Assembly: GCA_005879815.1 (NCBI GenBank)
Contig: VBKA01000059.1
Location: 1 to 15,370, forward strand
Source: Chloroflexota bacterium
GTDB lineage: Bacteria > Chloroflexota > Limnocylindria > QHBO01
DNA length: 15,370 bases
Direction: 5' to 3'
In this document: positions 6,003 through 13,798 of the stretch, piece by piece
Position numbering within the stretch: position 1 is the first letter of the stretch
Layout of the letters: every line of letters begins with the position of its first letter
Translations under genes and position numbers: made by a program
Notes under the pieces: generated by a model
Told to the model about the DNA's origin: nothing
Database searches by the model: none
Seen by the model: only the letters and a program-made list of their open reading frames with translations

Positions 6003-7484
6003 TTGGCCCTCAGATCCCTCGTGCGCGGCTCGGTCGCGTACTCGATCGGGAACCTGCTGCCGCGCGTGGGGAACTTCCTGCTGCTGCCCATCTACGTGCG
6101 TTTCCTGTCCCCGGCCGACTTCGGGTCGATCGCGCTGGTGACATCGGTCTCCTCCCTGCTGGCCATCGGTTTCCGACTCGGGCTGGATGGCTCGCTGATG
6201 CGGCTGCATTTCACCGACGTCGACCCACGCCGGCAGGATCGACTGTTGACGACGGTGGCGACGGTCACGACGGTTGCGGCTGCCATCGGGGCCGTGCTGA
6301 CGGCCTGGCTGAGCTGGCTCTTCTTCGCGCAGCTGTTCGCGGGCCTGGAGTTCTGGCCGTTCGGCGCCTTCGCGGTCGCGATCGCCTTTGCCATGACCTT
6401 CATCTATCTGCCCGCCACGCTCTTCCGCGCTCGCGAGCAGCCGATTCCCTTCCTGACGTTCACCGCCGGCCAGTTCGGGGTCACCGCCGCGGTCACCCTG
6501 CTCCTGGTCGTCACGCTCCACGCCGGCGCGGTGGGGGCACTGGTCGGCCAGCTCGCCGGTGGGTTGGCGGTCCTCGTCGTGAGCGTGGTCCTCGTCTGGC
6601 GCGCCGGGGGCCTGGTGCTTGACCGAAGGCTGGCCGCGGAGGCGCTGCAATTTGGTCTGCCGCTGGTTCCACATGGCATCTCCGGCTGGGTGCTCAGCGT
6701 CTCCGACCGATGGCTGCTGAGCTTCCTGCTCCCACTCAGCGCCGCGCTGGCGCGGGCCCAGATCGGTGTCTACTCGCTCGGGTACCAGCTGGCCTATGTG
6801 GTCGACCTGGGTGCCCAGTCCATCAACGCCGCCTGGGTGCCGTTCTTCTATCGCTACGGGAGCACGGAGCAGGGGCCAGCCATTCACCGGGAGATGCTGA
6901 CCGTGGTGACCGCCGCGTTCGCAGCGGTCATCGCCTCGCTGAGCCTCAACGCGAACCTGGTGGTGGCGATCATCGCGCGTCCACCGTTCGCCGAGGCGGC
7001 CAGGGTGGTGCCGATCGTGGGCCTCGCCTTCCTGGCGCACATCGTCTACATCTGGATGGTGACGGTCGTCTTCCACGCTCGCCGCACCGCGGTCCTGCCC
7101 CTGATCAGCGGTGCGTCCGGAGCCGTGAACGTCGGCGTGAACCTCGTCTTGATTCCCCGGTTCGGGATCGAGGGCGCGGCGTGGGCGACCCTCGCGTCGT
7201 TCACGTCGATCGCGGTGCTCACGCTGTGGTACGCGTACCGGGTTTACCCGGTCACCATCGACTGGATGCGCATGGCCGTGCTGCTTGCCGGTACCGCGGG
7301 CGCCGCGGTCTACGCCGTTGCCGCCGGAGGCGGCCTGAGCGCGGGTCGGATCCTGCTCGACCTGGGGCTCAGCGCCTTGTTCGCCATCGTTGCCCTGGCC
7401 ATCGCCCGATCACCGGCCCTCAGCCTGCGAACGCTCACCCGTGAGGCGAGCCGCTCCCTGGCGCAAGCTCCAGCAGGCGGTTGA
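6003..7484 (+). CDS. Wzx-like polysaccharide flippase (oligosaccharide flippase family, MATE/MVF superfamily)
   Basis: Integral membrane transporter expected to move lipid-linked oligosaccharide units across the cytoplasmic membrane. The 493 residues contain about 12 to 14 hydrophobic segments, for example near 20-35, 42-60, 82-108, 118-140, 155-175, 178-198, 300-325, 337-357, 365-384, 393-412, 424-441 and 449-468. The N-terminus (VAYSIGNLLPRVGNFLLLPI, 11-30) and GLPLVPHGISGWVLSVSDRW (218-237) are characteristic of Wzx/PST family proteins, in which a loop with HxxSxW precedes a Ser-Asp-Arg. The start is TTG at 6003, supported by a GGAGGG site. The gene diverges from the nonulosonate operon and converges on a glycosyltransferase gene, overlapping its end by 50 bp. 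No Wzy polymerase is visible in the window, so the exported unit might be a single oligosaccharide or the polymerase may be elsewhere. Confidence 0.9.
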   Translation: MALRSLVRGSVAYSIGNLLPRVGNFLLLPIYVRFLSPADFGSIALVTSVSSLLAIGFRLGLDGSLMRLHFTDVDPRRQDRLLTTVATVTTVAAAIGAVLTAWLSWLFFAQLFAGLEFWPFGAFAVAIAFAMTFIYLPATLFRAREQPIPFLTFTAGQFGVTAAVTLLLVVTLHAGAVGALVGQLAGGLAVLVVSVVLVWRAGGLVLDRRLAAEALQFGLPLVPHGISGWVLSVSDRWLLSFLLPLSAALARAQIGVYSLGYQLAYVVDLGAQSINAAWVPFFYRYGSTEQGPAIHREMLTVVTAAFAAVIASLSLNANLVVAIIARPPFAEAARVVPIVGLAFLAHIVYIWMVTVVFHARRTAVLPLISGASGAVNVGVNLVLIPRFGIEGAAWATLASFTSIAVLTLWYAYRVYPVTIDWMRMAVLLAGTAGAAVYAVAAGGGLSAGRILLDLGLSALFAIVALAIARSPALSLRTLTREASRSLAQAPAGG

Positions 7485-8883
7485 TCAGGGCAGCGGTGCG
7501 ATCGGCCGCGTGGCCGTCGATGGGACCAAGGTGCGGCTCCAACCGCTCGCGCGCGCTCGAGGTCACCCGCTCGCGCGCCGCTGTATCCGTCAACCGGGTC
7601 GCCACGGCGGCCGCTTCCTCACCCGATGTGGCCTGCAGGGCAATCCCCTCCGCTGCGAACGAGACCGGCGGATTGCCCGGGATGACGTGCGCGCTGATCG
7701 CCGGCACGCCGGCGATGACTGCCTCGAAGACGCTGTTCGACCACCCGGTCAGCAGTGCGAAGGCACCGGGCAGGAGCTCGTGGAGCTCGGCGTCCTCGAT
7801 GCGCAGCTGGACGCCCTCGGGCACGGGGGTCGTCGACGCGATCGCGGACCAGGCTCGTGGCGATTCGACGGGGTGCGGCCGGATCTGGACGATCGCCGGC
7901 TGGACCGCGCCTGCGGCAGCCACTGCGATGCGCAGGATTGCGGCGCGCACCTCGCCCGTCATGGCGCCGGTCTGGTACTGCGCAGCCATCACGATGCGCC
8001 GCGGCGAGTCCGGGGTCGCGCCGCTCTGGCGCAGGAGCGCGTCGAAGCGTGCTGCGCCGACCTCGACGATGCGGTCGGCCGAGACTCCCCCCGCCTGCAG
8101 GACCCCCGACGCCCGGCGGCCGAAGACAGCCATCCAGTCGTAGCTCACGCCCGCGACGGCGTGCGGGTTGGCAACCTCCGCGTGAGGGAGGTCCAGCGAG
8201 AGGGCGCCATGCCGGCGCGCGACGATGGGCAGCAGACGCGCGTAGGCATTGATCTCGTCGTAGACGGCCACGACCCGCGGTCTCGCCAGCTGCAGCACGC
8301 TGTCCAGGCGCACGGCCTCGATCCCCAGGCGCACGAGTGCGTCGGAGGCGTGCGCCGCCAGGCTCTGCCCGAGAGTGGCGCCGAGCCGCGTCTCCCAGGT
8401 CGTCCGAAATGCCGCCTGAAGGTCGGAACGCTGACGCGCAAGGCGTACAAGAGCCGGCACAAACCGCCGCCGCATGTGCCGATCTGCCCGAGGGATGTCC
8501 GCCAGGCCCGGATCCCGGGCCGCCCGCGAGAGACGCACGAACCCAACGCTGGAGCTCGGAGCGACCCGGGCGAGCGCCGCCATCACTGGTGCGAAGACCT
8601 GGTGGTGCACGCCGCTGAGGAGGATCACCAGGAGATCGCGCACCGGTATTTGCGAATCGGGCAGCAGTCCACCCAGGACGGCTCCGGCGACGCGCGCGCA
8701 GGTCGCCGCAGCGGACCAGGATCGCAGCTGTCCCGCGCGAAGGGCGGCGAAGATCACCTGCTCCAGCGCCGGCGCAAGGTCGATGCCGTCGACGGCCAGA
8801 GAGTCGTAAGGCGCAAGCGCCACCAGTTCGCGCGCGAGGTCACGCGCTGCAGCGTCGTCGAGGGGCGCGGCGCCGTCCGTCAT
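7435..8883 (-). CDS. putative GT-B glycosyltransferase, TagF/capsule polysaccharide-like
   Basis: Probably transfers a sugar, or an alditol phosphate, to the glycan made by this locus. The 482-residue protein has an extended alpha-helical N-terminus (1-200). Its C-terminal half resembles CDP-glycerophosphotransferases and capsule GT-B enzymes: LDLPHAEVANPH (230-241), then DWMAVFGRRASGVLQAGGVSADRIVEVGAARFD in short (249-281), IVQIRPHPVES (331-341) and TGWSNSVFEAVIAGVPAIS (379-397). The HP pair and the serine-rich donor-site block are shared with several bacterial sialyl- and Kdo-transferases, so a CMP-nonulosonate donor is possible but not shown. The ATG at 8883 is 19 nt after the GT4 gene stop, and a longer open frame upstream is a shadow of GT4. 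No membrane segment is evident. The 3' end overlaps the flippase end. Confidence 0.68.
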   Translation of the reverse strand: MTDGAAPLDDAAARDLARELVALAPYDSLAVDGIDLAPALEQVIFAALRAGQLRSWSAAATCARVAGAVLGGLLPDSQIPVRDLLVILLSGVHHQVFAPVMAALARVAPSSSVGFVRLSRAARDPGLADIPRADRHMRRRFVPALVRLARQRSDLQAAFRTTWETRLGATLGQSLAAHASDALVRLGIEAVRLDSVLQLARPRVVAVYDEINAYARLLPIVARRHGALSLDLPHAEVANPHAVAGVSYDWMAVFGRRASGVLQAGGVSADRIVEVGAARFDALLRQSGATPDSPRRIVMAAQYQTGAMTGEVRAAILRIAVAAAGAVQPAIVQIRPHPVESPRAWSAIASTTPVPEGVQLRIEDAELHELLPGAFALLTGWSNSVFEAVIAGVPAISAHVIPGNPPVSFAAEGIALQATSGEEAAAVATRLTDTAARERVTSSARERLEPHLGPIDGHAADRTAALINRLLELAPGSGSPHG

Positions 8884-8902
8884 CGTCGCAGCTGCCGCAC
8901 CC

Positions 8903-9982
8903 TCAGGCAGCGGTCGTGGCGGTGCGGTCCGTCGGCGGTCCAAGCCCAAGCGCGTCGAGGACCTGCGAGGCGCGCGCCTCCCAGCTCTGGCCGATGGCGG
9001 AACGCGCGGCAGCGTCGCCCAGCCGTCGGCGAGTCGCGAAAGGGCGGTCGCCAAGCTCGCGAATGCCATCCGCGATCTCAGCCGGGGCGTCGCCGACCAC
9101 GAGCCCGCATCGTGCGTCGCGCACGACCCTCGCCGTTTCATCGCAGTTGGTGACGATGAGCGGGCGGCCGAACGAGAGGTAGTCGAAGAGCTTCACCGGG
9201 AGGGCCAGGTCGTTGTAGCGGTTCTTCGGCCGGGGAATGATCGTGGCCATCACGTTTGGCAGCAGCGCATGCACCTGGGTTCCCTCGGCCCGCACGACGC
9301 GCACTCCCGCCGGCAGCTCGCAGTCAGGCTCCTCGCCGACCCGACACACCAGGGTCAGCTCAACGGAGGAGCCAGCTTCTCGTGCGAGGCTCACGGCATC
9401 CAGGAGGCGTCGTCCTCCGGCCGCATCGCCGCGGGCGTTGCCGATGAAGAGCAGCTGGTCGGCATCCTCGCGCATCGCGACACCGGCGGGCGGCGGCGAT
9501 CCGGGCGGCAGGGTCAGGACGTCGCGACGCTCTCCGAAGATGGCGCGTCCTAGCCCGTTTGACGGGACGGCCACGCGAGATGAGACGGATGCGAGCGTGC
9601 GCACGGCGGGAAGGAAGGCCCGGGCCGACAGCCATCGGCGCGGGGTGTCTGCCGAGTAGTACTCGGGGAACAGCTGGTACGCGTCGCGGAAGTAGGTCAG
9701 GATCGGCACGCCCAGAGCCCGAGCGAGCGCGAGGAACGCGACATCGGTCTCCGATGGCAGCGCTGTCGAGGTCTCGACGTAGATACCGTCCAACACACGC
9801 ATCTGGCCGGACAGCGCGTAGCGAGCGAGCGCACCGCGTCGCCGAGCCCGATAGCCGTCCACGACGTCGATCGCTACTCGCCGCGCGAGTGCATCCCGCA
9901 GGTGGGTGATACGGACGGTCGGCCCCCAGAGCCCCTGGTCGAGCGGGTACATCGAGAGGAGCAGGACTCGGGGGTGATCCAC
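8903..9982 (-). CDS. GT4-type (GT-B fold) glycosyltransferase
   Basis: Likely a retaining glycosyltransferase that uses a nucleotide sugar to extend a surface glycan at the cytoplasmic face. In the 359 residues, the N-terminal acceptor half starts with RVLLLSMYPLDQG (5-17), and a loop GPTVRI (20-25) fits the usual Gly-rich acceptor segment. The donor half holds LLFIGNAR (177-184), LTLVCRVG (209-216) and NDLALPVKLFDYLSFGRPLIVTN (257-279), the last being the GT4 nucleotide-sugar binding region where family members have the EX7E-like pattern. I chose GTG 9982, with GGAGG about 11 nt upstream. The ORF is open further upstream only through the end of the glutamine synthetase gene. It follows that gene by 28 bp and precedes the second glycosyltransferase by 19 bp, so the pair is probably co-transcribed. 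Donor and acceptor are unknown. Confidence 0.82.
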   Translation of the reverse strand: MDHPRVLLLSMYPLDQGLWGPTVRITHLRDALARRVAIDVVDGYRARRRGALARYALSGQMRVLDGIYVETSTALPSETDVAFLALARALGVPILTYFRDAYQLFPEYYSADTPRRWLSARAFLPAVRTLASVSSRVAVPSNGLGRAIFGERRDVLTLPPGSPPPAGVAMREDADQLLFIGNARGDAAGGRRLLDAVSLAREAGSSVELTLVCRVGEEPDCELPAGVRVVRAEGTQVHALLPNVMATIIPRPKNRYNDLALPVKLFDYLSFGRPLIVTNCDETARVVRDARCGLVVGDAPAEIADGIRELGDRPFATRRRLGDAAARSAIGQSWEARASQVLDALGLGPPTDRTATTAA

Positions 9983-10010
9983 GCGTCGCGCGTCCTCCGG
10001 CGGCTCTCGC

Positions 10011-11378
10011 TCAGAAGGCCTCGAGGTAGCGATCGAGCTCCCAGCCGGAGACCTGCATCCGGTACTCGTCCCACTCCTCGGTTTTGGCCTCGACGAAGCG
10101 CTCATAGACGTGCTCGCCGAGCGCTTCGCGGATGACCGGGTCGCCCTTCAGCTCCTCGAGGGCGTCTCGCAGCGTGCCAGGCAGCTGTCGGATCCGGCGG
10201 CTCTCGAGCTTGGCGGGGTCGAGGTGGTAGAGATTCTCTTCGACAGGGCCGGGCGGCTCCAGCTTGCGCTCGATGCCGTCCAAGCCTGCAGCGAGCATGG
10301 CGGCGAAGGCGAGGTAGGGGTTCGATGAAGGATCCGGGCAGCGCAGCTCGATGCGAGTGCTGTCGAGCTGGCCCTTGCTGATCTGCGGGATTCGGATAAG
10401 CGCGGAGCGGTTGATCCGAGCCCAGCCGATGTAGACCGGCGCCTCGTAGCCTGGCACCAGCCGCTTGTAGCTGTTCACCAGCGGCGCCAGCACCGCGATC
10501 ATGCCGCGGGCGTGCTCCAGGGTGCCCGCGATGTAGTGCCGCGCGACGTCCGACAGGCCGTAGGCGTCCTTGGGATCGGCGAAGGCGTTCTTCTGCTTCT
10601 TGGTGTCCCACAGGCTCTGGTGGGTGTGCATCCCCGATCCGTTGATGCCGAAGATCGGCTTGGGCATGAAGGTGGCGTGCAGGCCATGGCGGCTGGCGAC
10701 GGCCTTGAGCGTGGTCTTGAAGGTCACCGCGTTGTCGGCGGTGCGCAGCGCGTCCGCGTACTTGAAGTCGATCTCGTGCTGGCCGGTGGCGACCTCGTGG
10801 TGTGCCGTCTCCACCTCGATCCCAATCTCCTCGAGGTCGTTCATCATCTCCTTGCGGACCTCGGTTGCGAGGTCCGCCGACAGGTCGAAGTAGCCCGCCG
10901 AGTCGTGCGGCAGTGTTCCAACGTCGCCGCCCTCGCCGCGGCGCAGGAGGAAGAATTCCAGCTCGGGCCCGGTGTTGAAGGCGTATCCGAGCTTGCGGGC
11001 CCGCTCCATCTGCCGGCGCAGCACCCAGCGCGGATCGCCGGGGAAGGGGTCGCCGTTCGGGGTGTACACGTCGCAGATCACGCGTGCCGCGCCGGTCTCC
11101 AGCCTGGCGTCGTCAGGACCGATGCCCTGCTCCCAAGGGATGGGCGAGAACGTCGACAGGTCCGGAACCAGGAACATGTCGGACTCTGCGATCCTGGCGA
11201 AGCCCTCGATGCTGGAGCCGTCGAACCACTTCCCGTGCTCGACGGCCTCCTCGAGCTGGTGCATCGGCACCTGGACCGATTTAACGGCCCCCACGATGTC
11301 GGTGAACTGCAGGGAGACGAAGCGGAGGTTGCGGTCTTCGGCGAGTTTGAGCGCACCCGCGAGGTCCTTGACGGCCAT
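10011..11378 (-). CDS. glnA: type I glutamine synthetase (GSI-alpha-like)
   Basis: Makes glutamine from glutamate, ammonia and ATP as a cytoplasmic dodecamer. The 455 residues are full length. Landmarks are FDGSSIEGF (52-60), GPELEFF (137-143), HHEVATGQHEIDF (193-205), the ATP signature KPIFGINGSGMHTHQS (240-255) with His251, NSYKRLVPGYEAPVYIGWA (302-320) including the flap Glu312, and RIELRCPDPSSNPYLA (342-357). Arg62 falls where the Bacillus GSI-alpha enzyme has its feedback-sensing Arg62. The region around ENLYHL (381-386) lacks the LPPEE that follows the adenylylated Tyr of GSI-beta, so covalent control is unlikely. The ATG at 11378 has AGGAG 5 nt upstream. The gene lies between a PucR-type regulator and a glycosyltransferase gene. 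Confidence 0.96.
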   Translation of the reverse strand: MAVKDLAGALKLAEDRNLRFVSLQFTDIVGAVKSVQVPMHQLEEAVEHGKWFDGSSIEGFARIAESDMFLVPDLSTFSPIPWEQGIGPDDARLETGAARVICDVYTPNGDPFPGDPRWVLRRQMERARKLGYAFNTGPELEFFLLRRGEGGDVGTLPHDSAGYFDLSADLATEVRKEMMNDLEEIGIEVETAHHEVATGQHEIDFKYADALRTADNAVTFKTTLKAVASRHGLHATFMPKPIFGINGSGMHTHQSLWDTKKQKNAFADPKDAYGLSDVARHYIAGTLEHARGMIAVLAPLVNSYKRLVPGYEAPVYIGWARINRSALIRIPQISKGQLDSTRIELRCPDPSSNPYLAFAAMLAAGLDGIERKLEPPGPVEENLYHLDPAKLESRRIRQLPGTLRDALEELKGDPVIREALGEHVYERFVEAKTEEWDEYRMQVSGWELDRYLEAF

Positions 11379-11456
11379 GCATGCTCCTGCGATCGGGGTC
11401 CCTGCAGAGTACACAACGGGCCGCGATCGCGCGGTGCCCGCCGTCCCGGATTCGGG
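11379..11456 (-). promoter_or_regulatory. glnA upstream region: candidate -10, palindrome, ribosome site
   Basis: This 78-bp gap separates the regulator gene from glnA. On the minus strand it holds TACTCT (11411-11406), a loose -10 box 27 nt before the ATG, and the ribosome site AGGAG (11388-11384). A perfect 10-bp palindrome CGCGATCGCG (11422-11431) lies about 10 bp upstream of the -10, a place where a repressor or activator could act. No -35 box is clear, and no terminator hairpin with a T-run follows the regulator gene, so read-through from it is possible. Confidence 0.35.
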
Positions 11457-12521
11457 CTAGCGTGACTGCTCCGCTCGACGCAGGATCGCCAGCGCATCGT
11501 CCGCCCGGCGGGGATCGACGCCGAGCTCGCCTGACGCGCGACGGAGACGGTAGAGCACCGTGTTGCGATGGACGCCGAGCTCACGGGCGGCGGTCGCGAC
11601 CCGGCCATTGGCGCGGGCCACCGCGAGCAGGGTCGCCTCGAGGGTCGCGTCAGGCGAGGTCGCGCCGGCAGGTTCATCGCTGGAAGGGCGCGCCGTCGAC
11701 GGAGAGGGCGAGTCCCCCAGGGGCGGCCGAGAGGAAGCGAACGTGCTCCTGGCCTCCCCAGGGCGGCGCAGGAGCGCGCGCAGGGTGATGGTCAGGGCCT
11801 GGGCCGCGGCCTCGTCGACGCGCGCGAAGGGCAGGTCGTCGAAGAGCCACACCGATGCTCCCGGCCTGATCTGACGCTCGAGGAGGAAGAGCCCCTCCGA
11901 CGTCTGCCGGCTCACGGCCCGGCCGGGCGATCCCGCCAGCAGCCGGGTGTGCAGCGCGGCAAATCGTGCGGCGAGGGCGCGTCCTGCCGGCCGGGCATGC
12001 AGGGCACGGAGCTCTCCGTCTGCCGCAACCGCGACGCCTCGGCGAAGCCGCGCAGCGACGAGACCTGCGGCGGCGGCAGGATCCGGCGTGGCCAGAGCGG
12101 CCTCCGCCGCCGCCAGCCGCACCTCGCTGGCGATCCGAGCCAGCTCGGCGTCCGCATGCTCGAGGTGCCGGGTGGCCGCGTCCGCCAGCGGTCCGACCGC
12201 GGAGGCGCTTCCCAGGATCGGCAAGGGATCGCCGGCACGATCCGGCGCCGGTGCCTGGTGCGGAAGGGCTGCCAACAGCACCGCGACCGGCTGCAGACCG
12301 GCCTCCGCAAGCACGCCCACCAACCGGTCGAGCGCGGTCTCAGGGCCGAGCAGGGCCACGTCGATGATCAACAGCTGGCCGTCGACGTCCTCAGGCAGAT
12401 GGGGTGGTGCCGCCCGCGAGCGGGCGACCCCTCGCACAGGCGCACGCAACCGGTCAACTGAGCCGGACAGCAGGCGCGCCTCAGGATCGACGGCACGCCA
12501 CAGGTCGATGACACTCGTCAT
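11457..12521 (-). CDS. PucR/CdaR-family transcriptional regulator
   Basis: DNA-binding regulator of 354 residues. The N-terminus (about 5-60) resembles the PucR ligand-sensing domain, with LLSGSVDRLRAPVRGV (17-32) followed by QLLIIDVALLG. The middle (about 160-250) looks GAF-like, ending in DEAAAQALTITLRALL (236-251). A Ser/Pro-rich linker (about 253-292) leads to the C-terminal helix-turn-helix LLAVARANGRVATAARELGVHRNTVLYRL in two parts (298-314, 315-326), the PucR-type HTH_30 domain. PucR proteins respond to purines, amino acids or related nitrogen compounds, and the ligand here is unknown. The ATG overlaps the ResB-like stop as ATGA, so the two are translationally linked. The gene lies directly upstream of glutamine synthetase, making that gene, or its own operon, plausible targets. 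Confidence 0.85.
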   Translation of the reverse strand: MTSVIDLWRAVDPEARLLSGSVDRLRAPVRGVARSRAAPPHLPEDVDGQLLIIDVALLGPETALDRLVGVLAEAGLQPVAVLLAALPHQAPAPDRAGDPLPILGSASAVGPLADAATRHLEHADAELARIASEVRLAAAEAALATPDPAAAAGLVAARLRRGVAVAADGELRALHARPAGRALAARFAALHTRLLAGSPGRAVSRQTSEGLFLLERQIRPGASVWLFDDLPFARVDEAAAQALTITLRALLRRPGEARSTFASSRPPLGDSPSPSTARPSSDEPAGATSPDATLEATLLAVARANGRVATAARELGVHRNTVLYRLRRASGELGVDPRRADDALAILRRAEQSR

Positions 12522-13795
12522 GCCGCATCCATGGCGGTTGCGATCTGTCCGCGCAACCGGTCCAGCTCGGGGCGGGCATCGTCGAGGCGTCCGCCGCGCA
12601 GCAGCAGCCGCACCGAGCCATCCGCCCACTGCACCGTGACGCGCCTGCGTGGAAACCAGAGCGCAGCCGCCAGGCTCGTCACCAGCAGGCCCGTGCCAAG
12701 GAAGAGCACGGCCATGCCAGGATCCCGACGCGACAGAAACGTGACGTAGGCCGTCAACTTCCCGACCGAGACGTCGACCGGGCCCACGCGCGCGGTGCCG
12801 CCCGCAACCACGCGCACGGAGTCCAATAGGCCCGATGCGTCAGCAGCCGTGATCCGCAGGGTGTTCGTGCCGGCGTCTTCGAGTGCAATGCCCAGCGTCA
12901 GACCCACGCTCGGCAGCTCGGCGAACGCGCCGTGCGCGCCACCGATCGAGGTGTCGAGCGGCAGCGCGGCATCGAGCAGCGGGCGCCCCGCCAGGGTGGT
13001 GGCGCGCACCTCCACCGACGGGCCGTACGTCCAGGCATGGACGAGGTAGCCATCGAATGCTCCCGGGCTGTTGACCTGCAGGGTTTCGCTGCGCACGGCT
13101 GACCCTTCGCGCAGGAACGTGACGCGCGTGTCGAGGCGACTGGGTCGACCACCTGAGTCGAAGGCCGCATCGAACGCGTCCAGTCGCAGCGCATCGGTGA
13201 AGCCGGGGGAGGGCCGGTCGAGAAGGGCCTGCTCGCCGTTCAGCAGGCTGAAGGTCGTCTCATGGCCGAAGGCCAGACCGATCCCCGCGCCGGCCACGAC
13301 GAGCACGATCGCCAGGTGCGCGGTGAGTCCTGCGAACTGCGACCAGCCGCGCCGTACACCGGCGAGAAGCGTCGTCTCGCCAGTGCCGCGTACCGCGACG
13401 CGGTAGCCGGCCCCCCGCAGTGCGACCGCAGCGCGTCCCATGGCTGGTGAGAGGGGCGTGCGGGTGGGCACTGCAACGCTGGCGCGAAGCGCCTCGCGCG
13501 AGTCGGTGAGGGGCGCGGGATGACGCCACTCGCGCCAGGCGGTTGGCGCGCGAACCGCGAGGGCTGCAAGCCCGGTGATCGTCACGGCCCCGAGGAGGAT
13601 CAGGTAGGCAGGTGTGGCCAGCAGCCACGCTCCGCGCGGCACCGCCGCGGCGGTCGCGTTCGCGAGGCCAGTCCCCAGCAGGAGGGCGATTCCGAGCCGC
13701 GGGTCGCCAGCCAACCGCAGGGCGCGCTCGCTGAAGCGCGTGAGGCGGTCGAGGCGGGCGCCGGCGAGCGCGCTCAGCGTGCCCGGCCGGTCCAT
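12518..13795 (-). CDS. ResB/Ccs1-like cytochrome c biogenesis protein
   Basis: Membrane protein of the System II cytochrome c maturation pathway, which with ResC/CcsA carries heme to apocytochrome c outside the membrane. The 425 residues show hydrophobic segments at about 35-52, 57-81, 156-177 and 360-381. A large extracytoplasmic domain (about 180-355) lies between the last two, as in ResB. It contains LQVNSPGAFDGYLVHAWTYGP (239-259), which fits the ResB motif with Asn-Pro-type turn and aromatic residues. His160 in the third segment is a candidate heme ligand. After the last segment come FPRRRVTV (381-388) and a short cytoplasmic tail, also typical. The sequence is shorter and more divergent than classical ResB, and no ResC partner or cytochrome gene is in the window. 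It starts 3 nt after the PLP enzyme gene stop and overlaps the regulator start by 4 nt. Confidence 0.85.
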   Translation of the reverse strand: MDRPGTLSALAGARLDRLTRFSERALRLAGDPRLGIALLLGTGLANATAAAVPRGAWLLATPAYLILLGAVTITGLAALAVRAPTAWREWRHPAPLTDSREALRASVAVPTRTPLSPAMGRAAVALRGAGYRVAVRGTGETTLLAGVRRGWSQFAGLTAHLAIVLVVAGAGIGLAFGHETTFSLLNGEQALLDRPSPGFTDALRLDAFDAAFDSGGRPSRLDTRVTFLREGSAVRSETLQVNSPGAFDGYLVHAWTYGPSVEVRATTLAGRPLLDAALPLDTSIGGAHGAFAELPSVGLTLGIALEDAGTNTLRITAADASGLLDSVRVVAGGTARVGPVDVSVGKLTAYVTFLSRRDPGMAVLFLGTGLLVTSLAAALWFPRRRVTVQWADGSVRLLLRGGRLDDARPELDRLRGQIATAMDAA

Positions 13796-13798
13796 GGC

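Noticed and set aside
7390..9153. Plus-strand open frame of 587 codons, the longest in the window
   Set aside because: Lies antisense to the glycosyltransferase genes, has no ribosome site and reads as Arg/Gly/Ala-rich noise.
10512..11465. Plus-strand open frame of 317 codons opposite glutamine synthetase
   Set aside because: Val/Leu/Gly/Arg-rich shadow with no motif; glutamine synthetase signatures on the other strand are certain.
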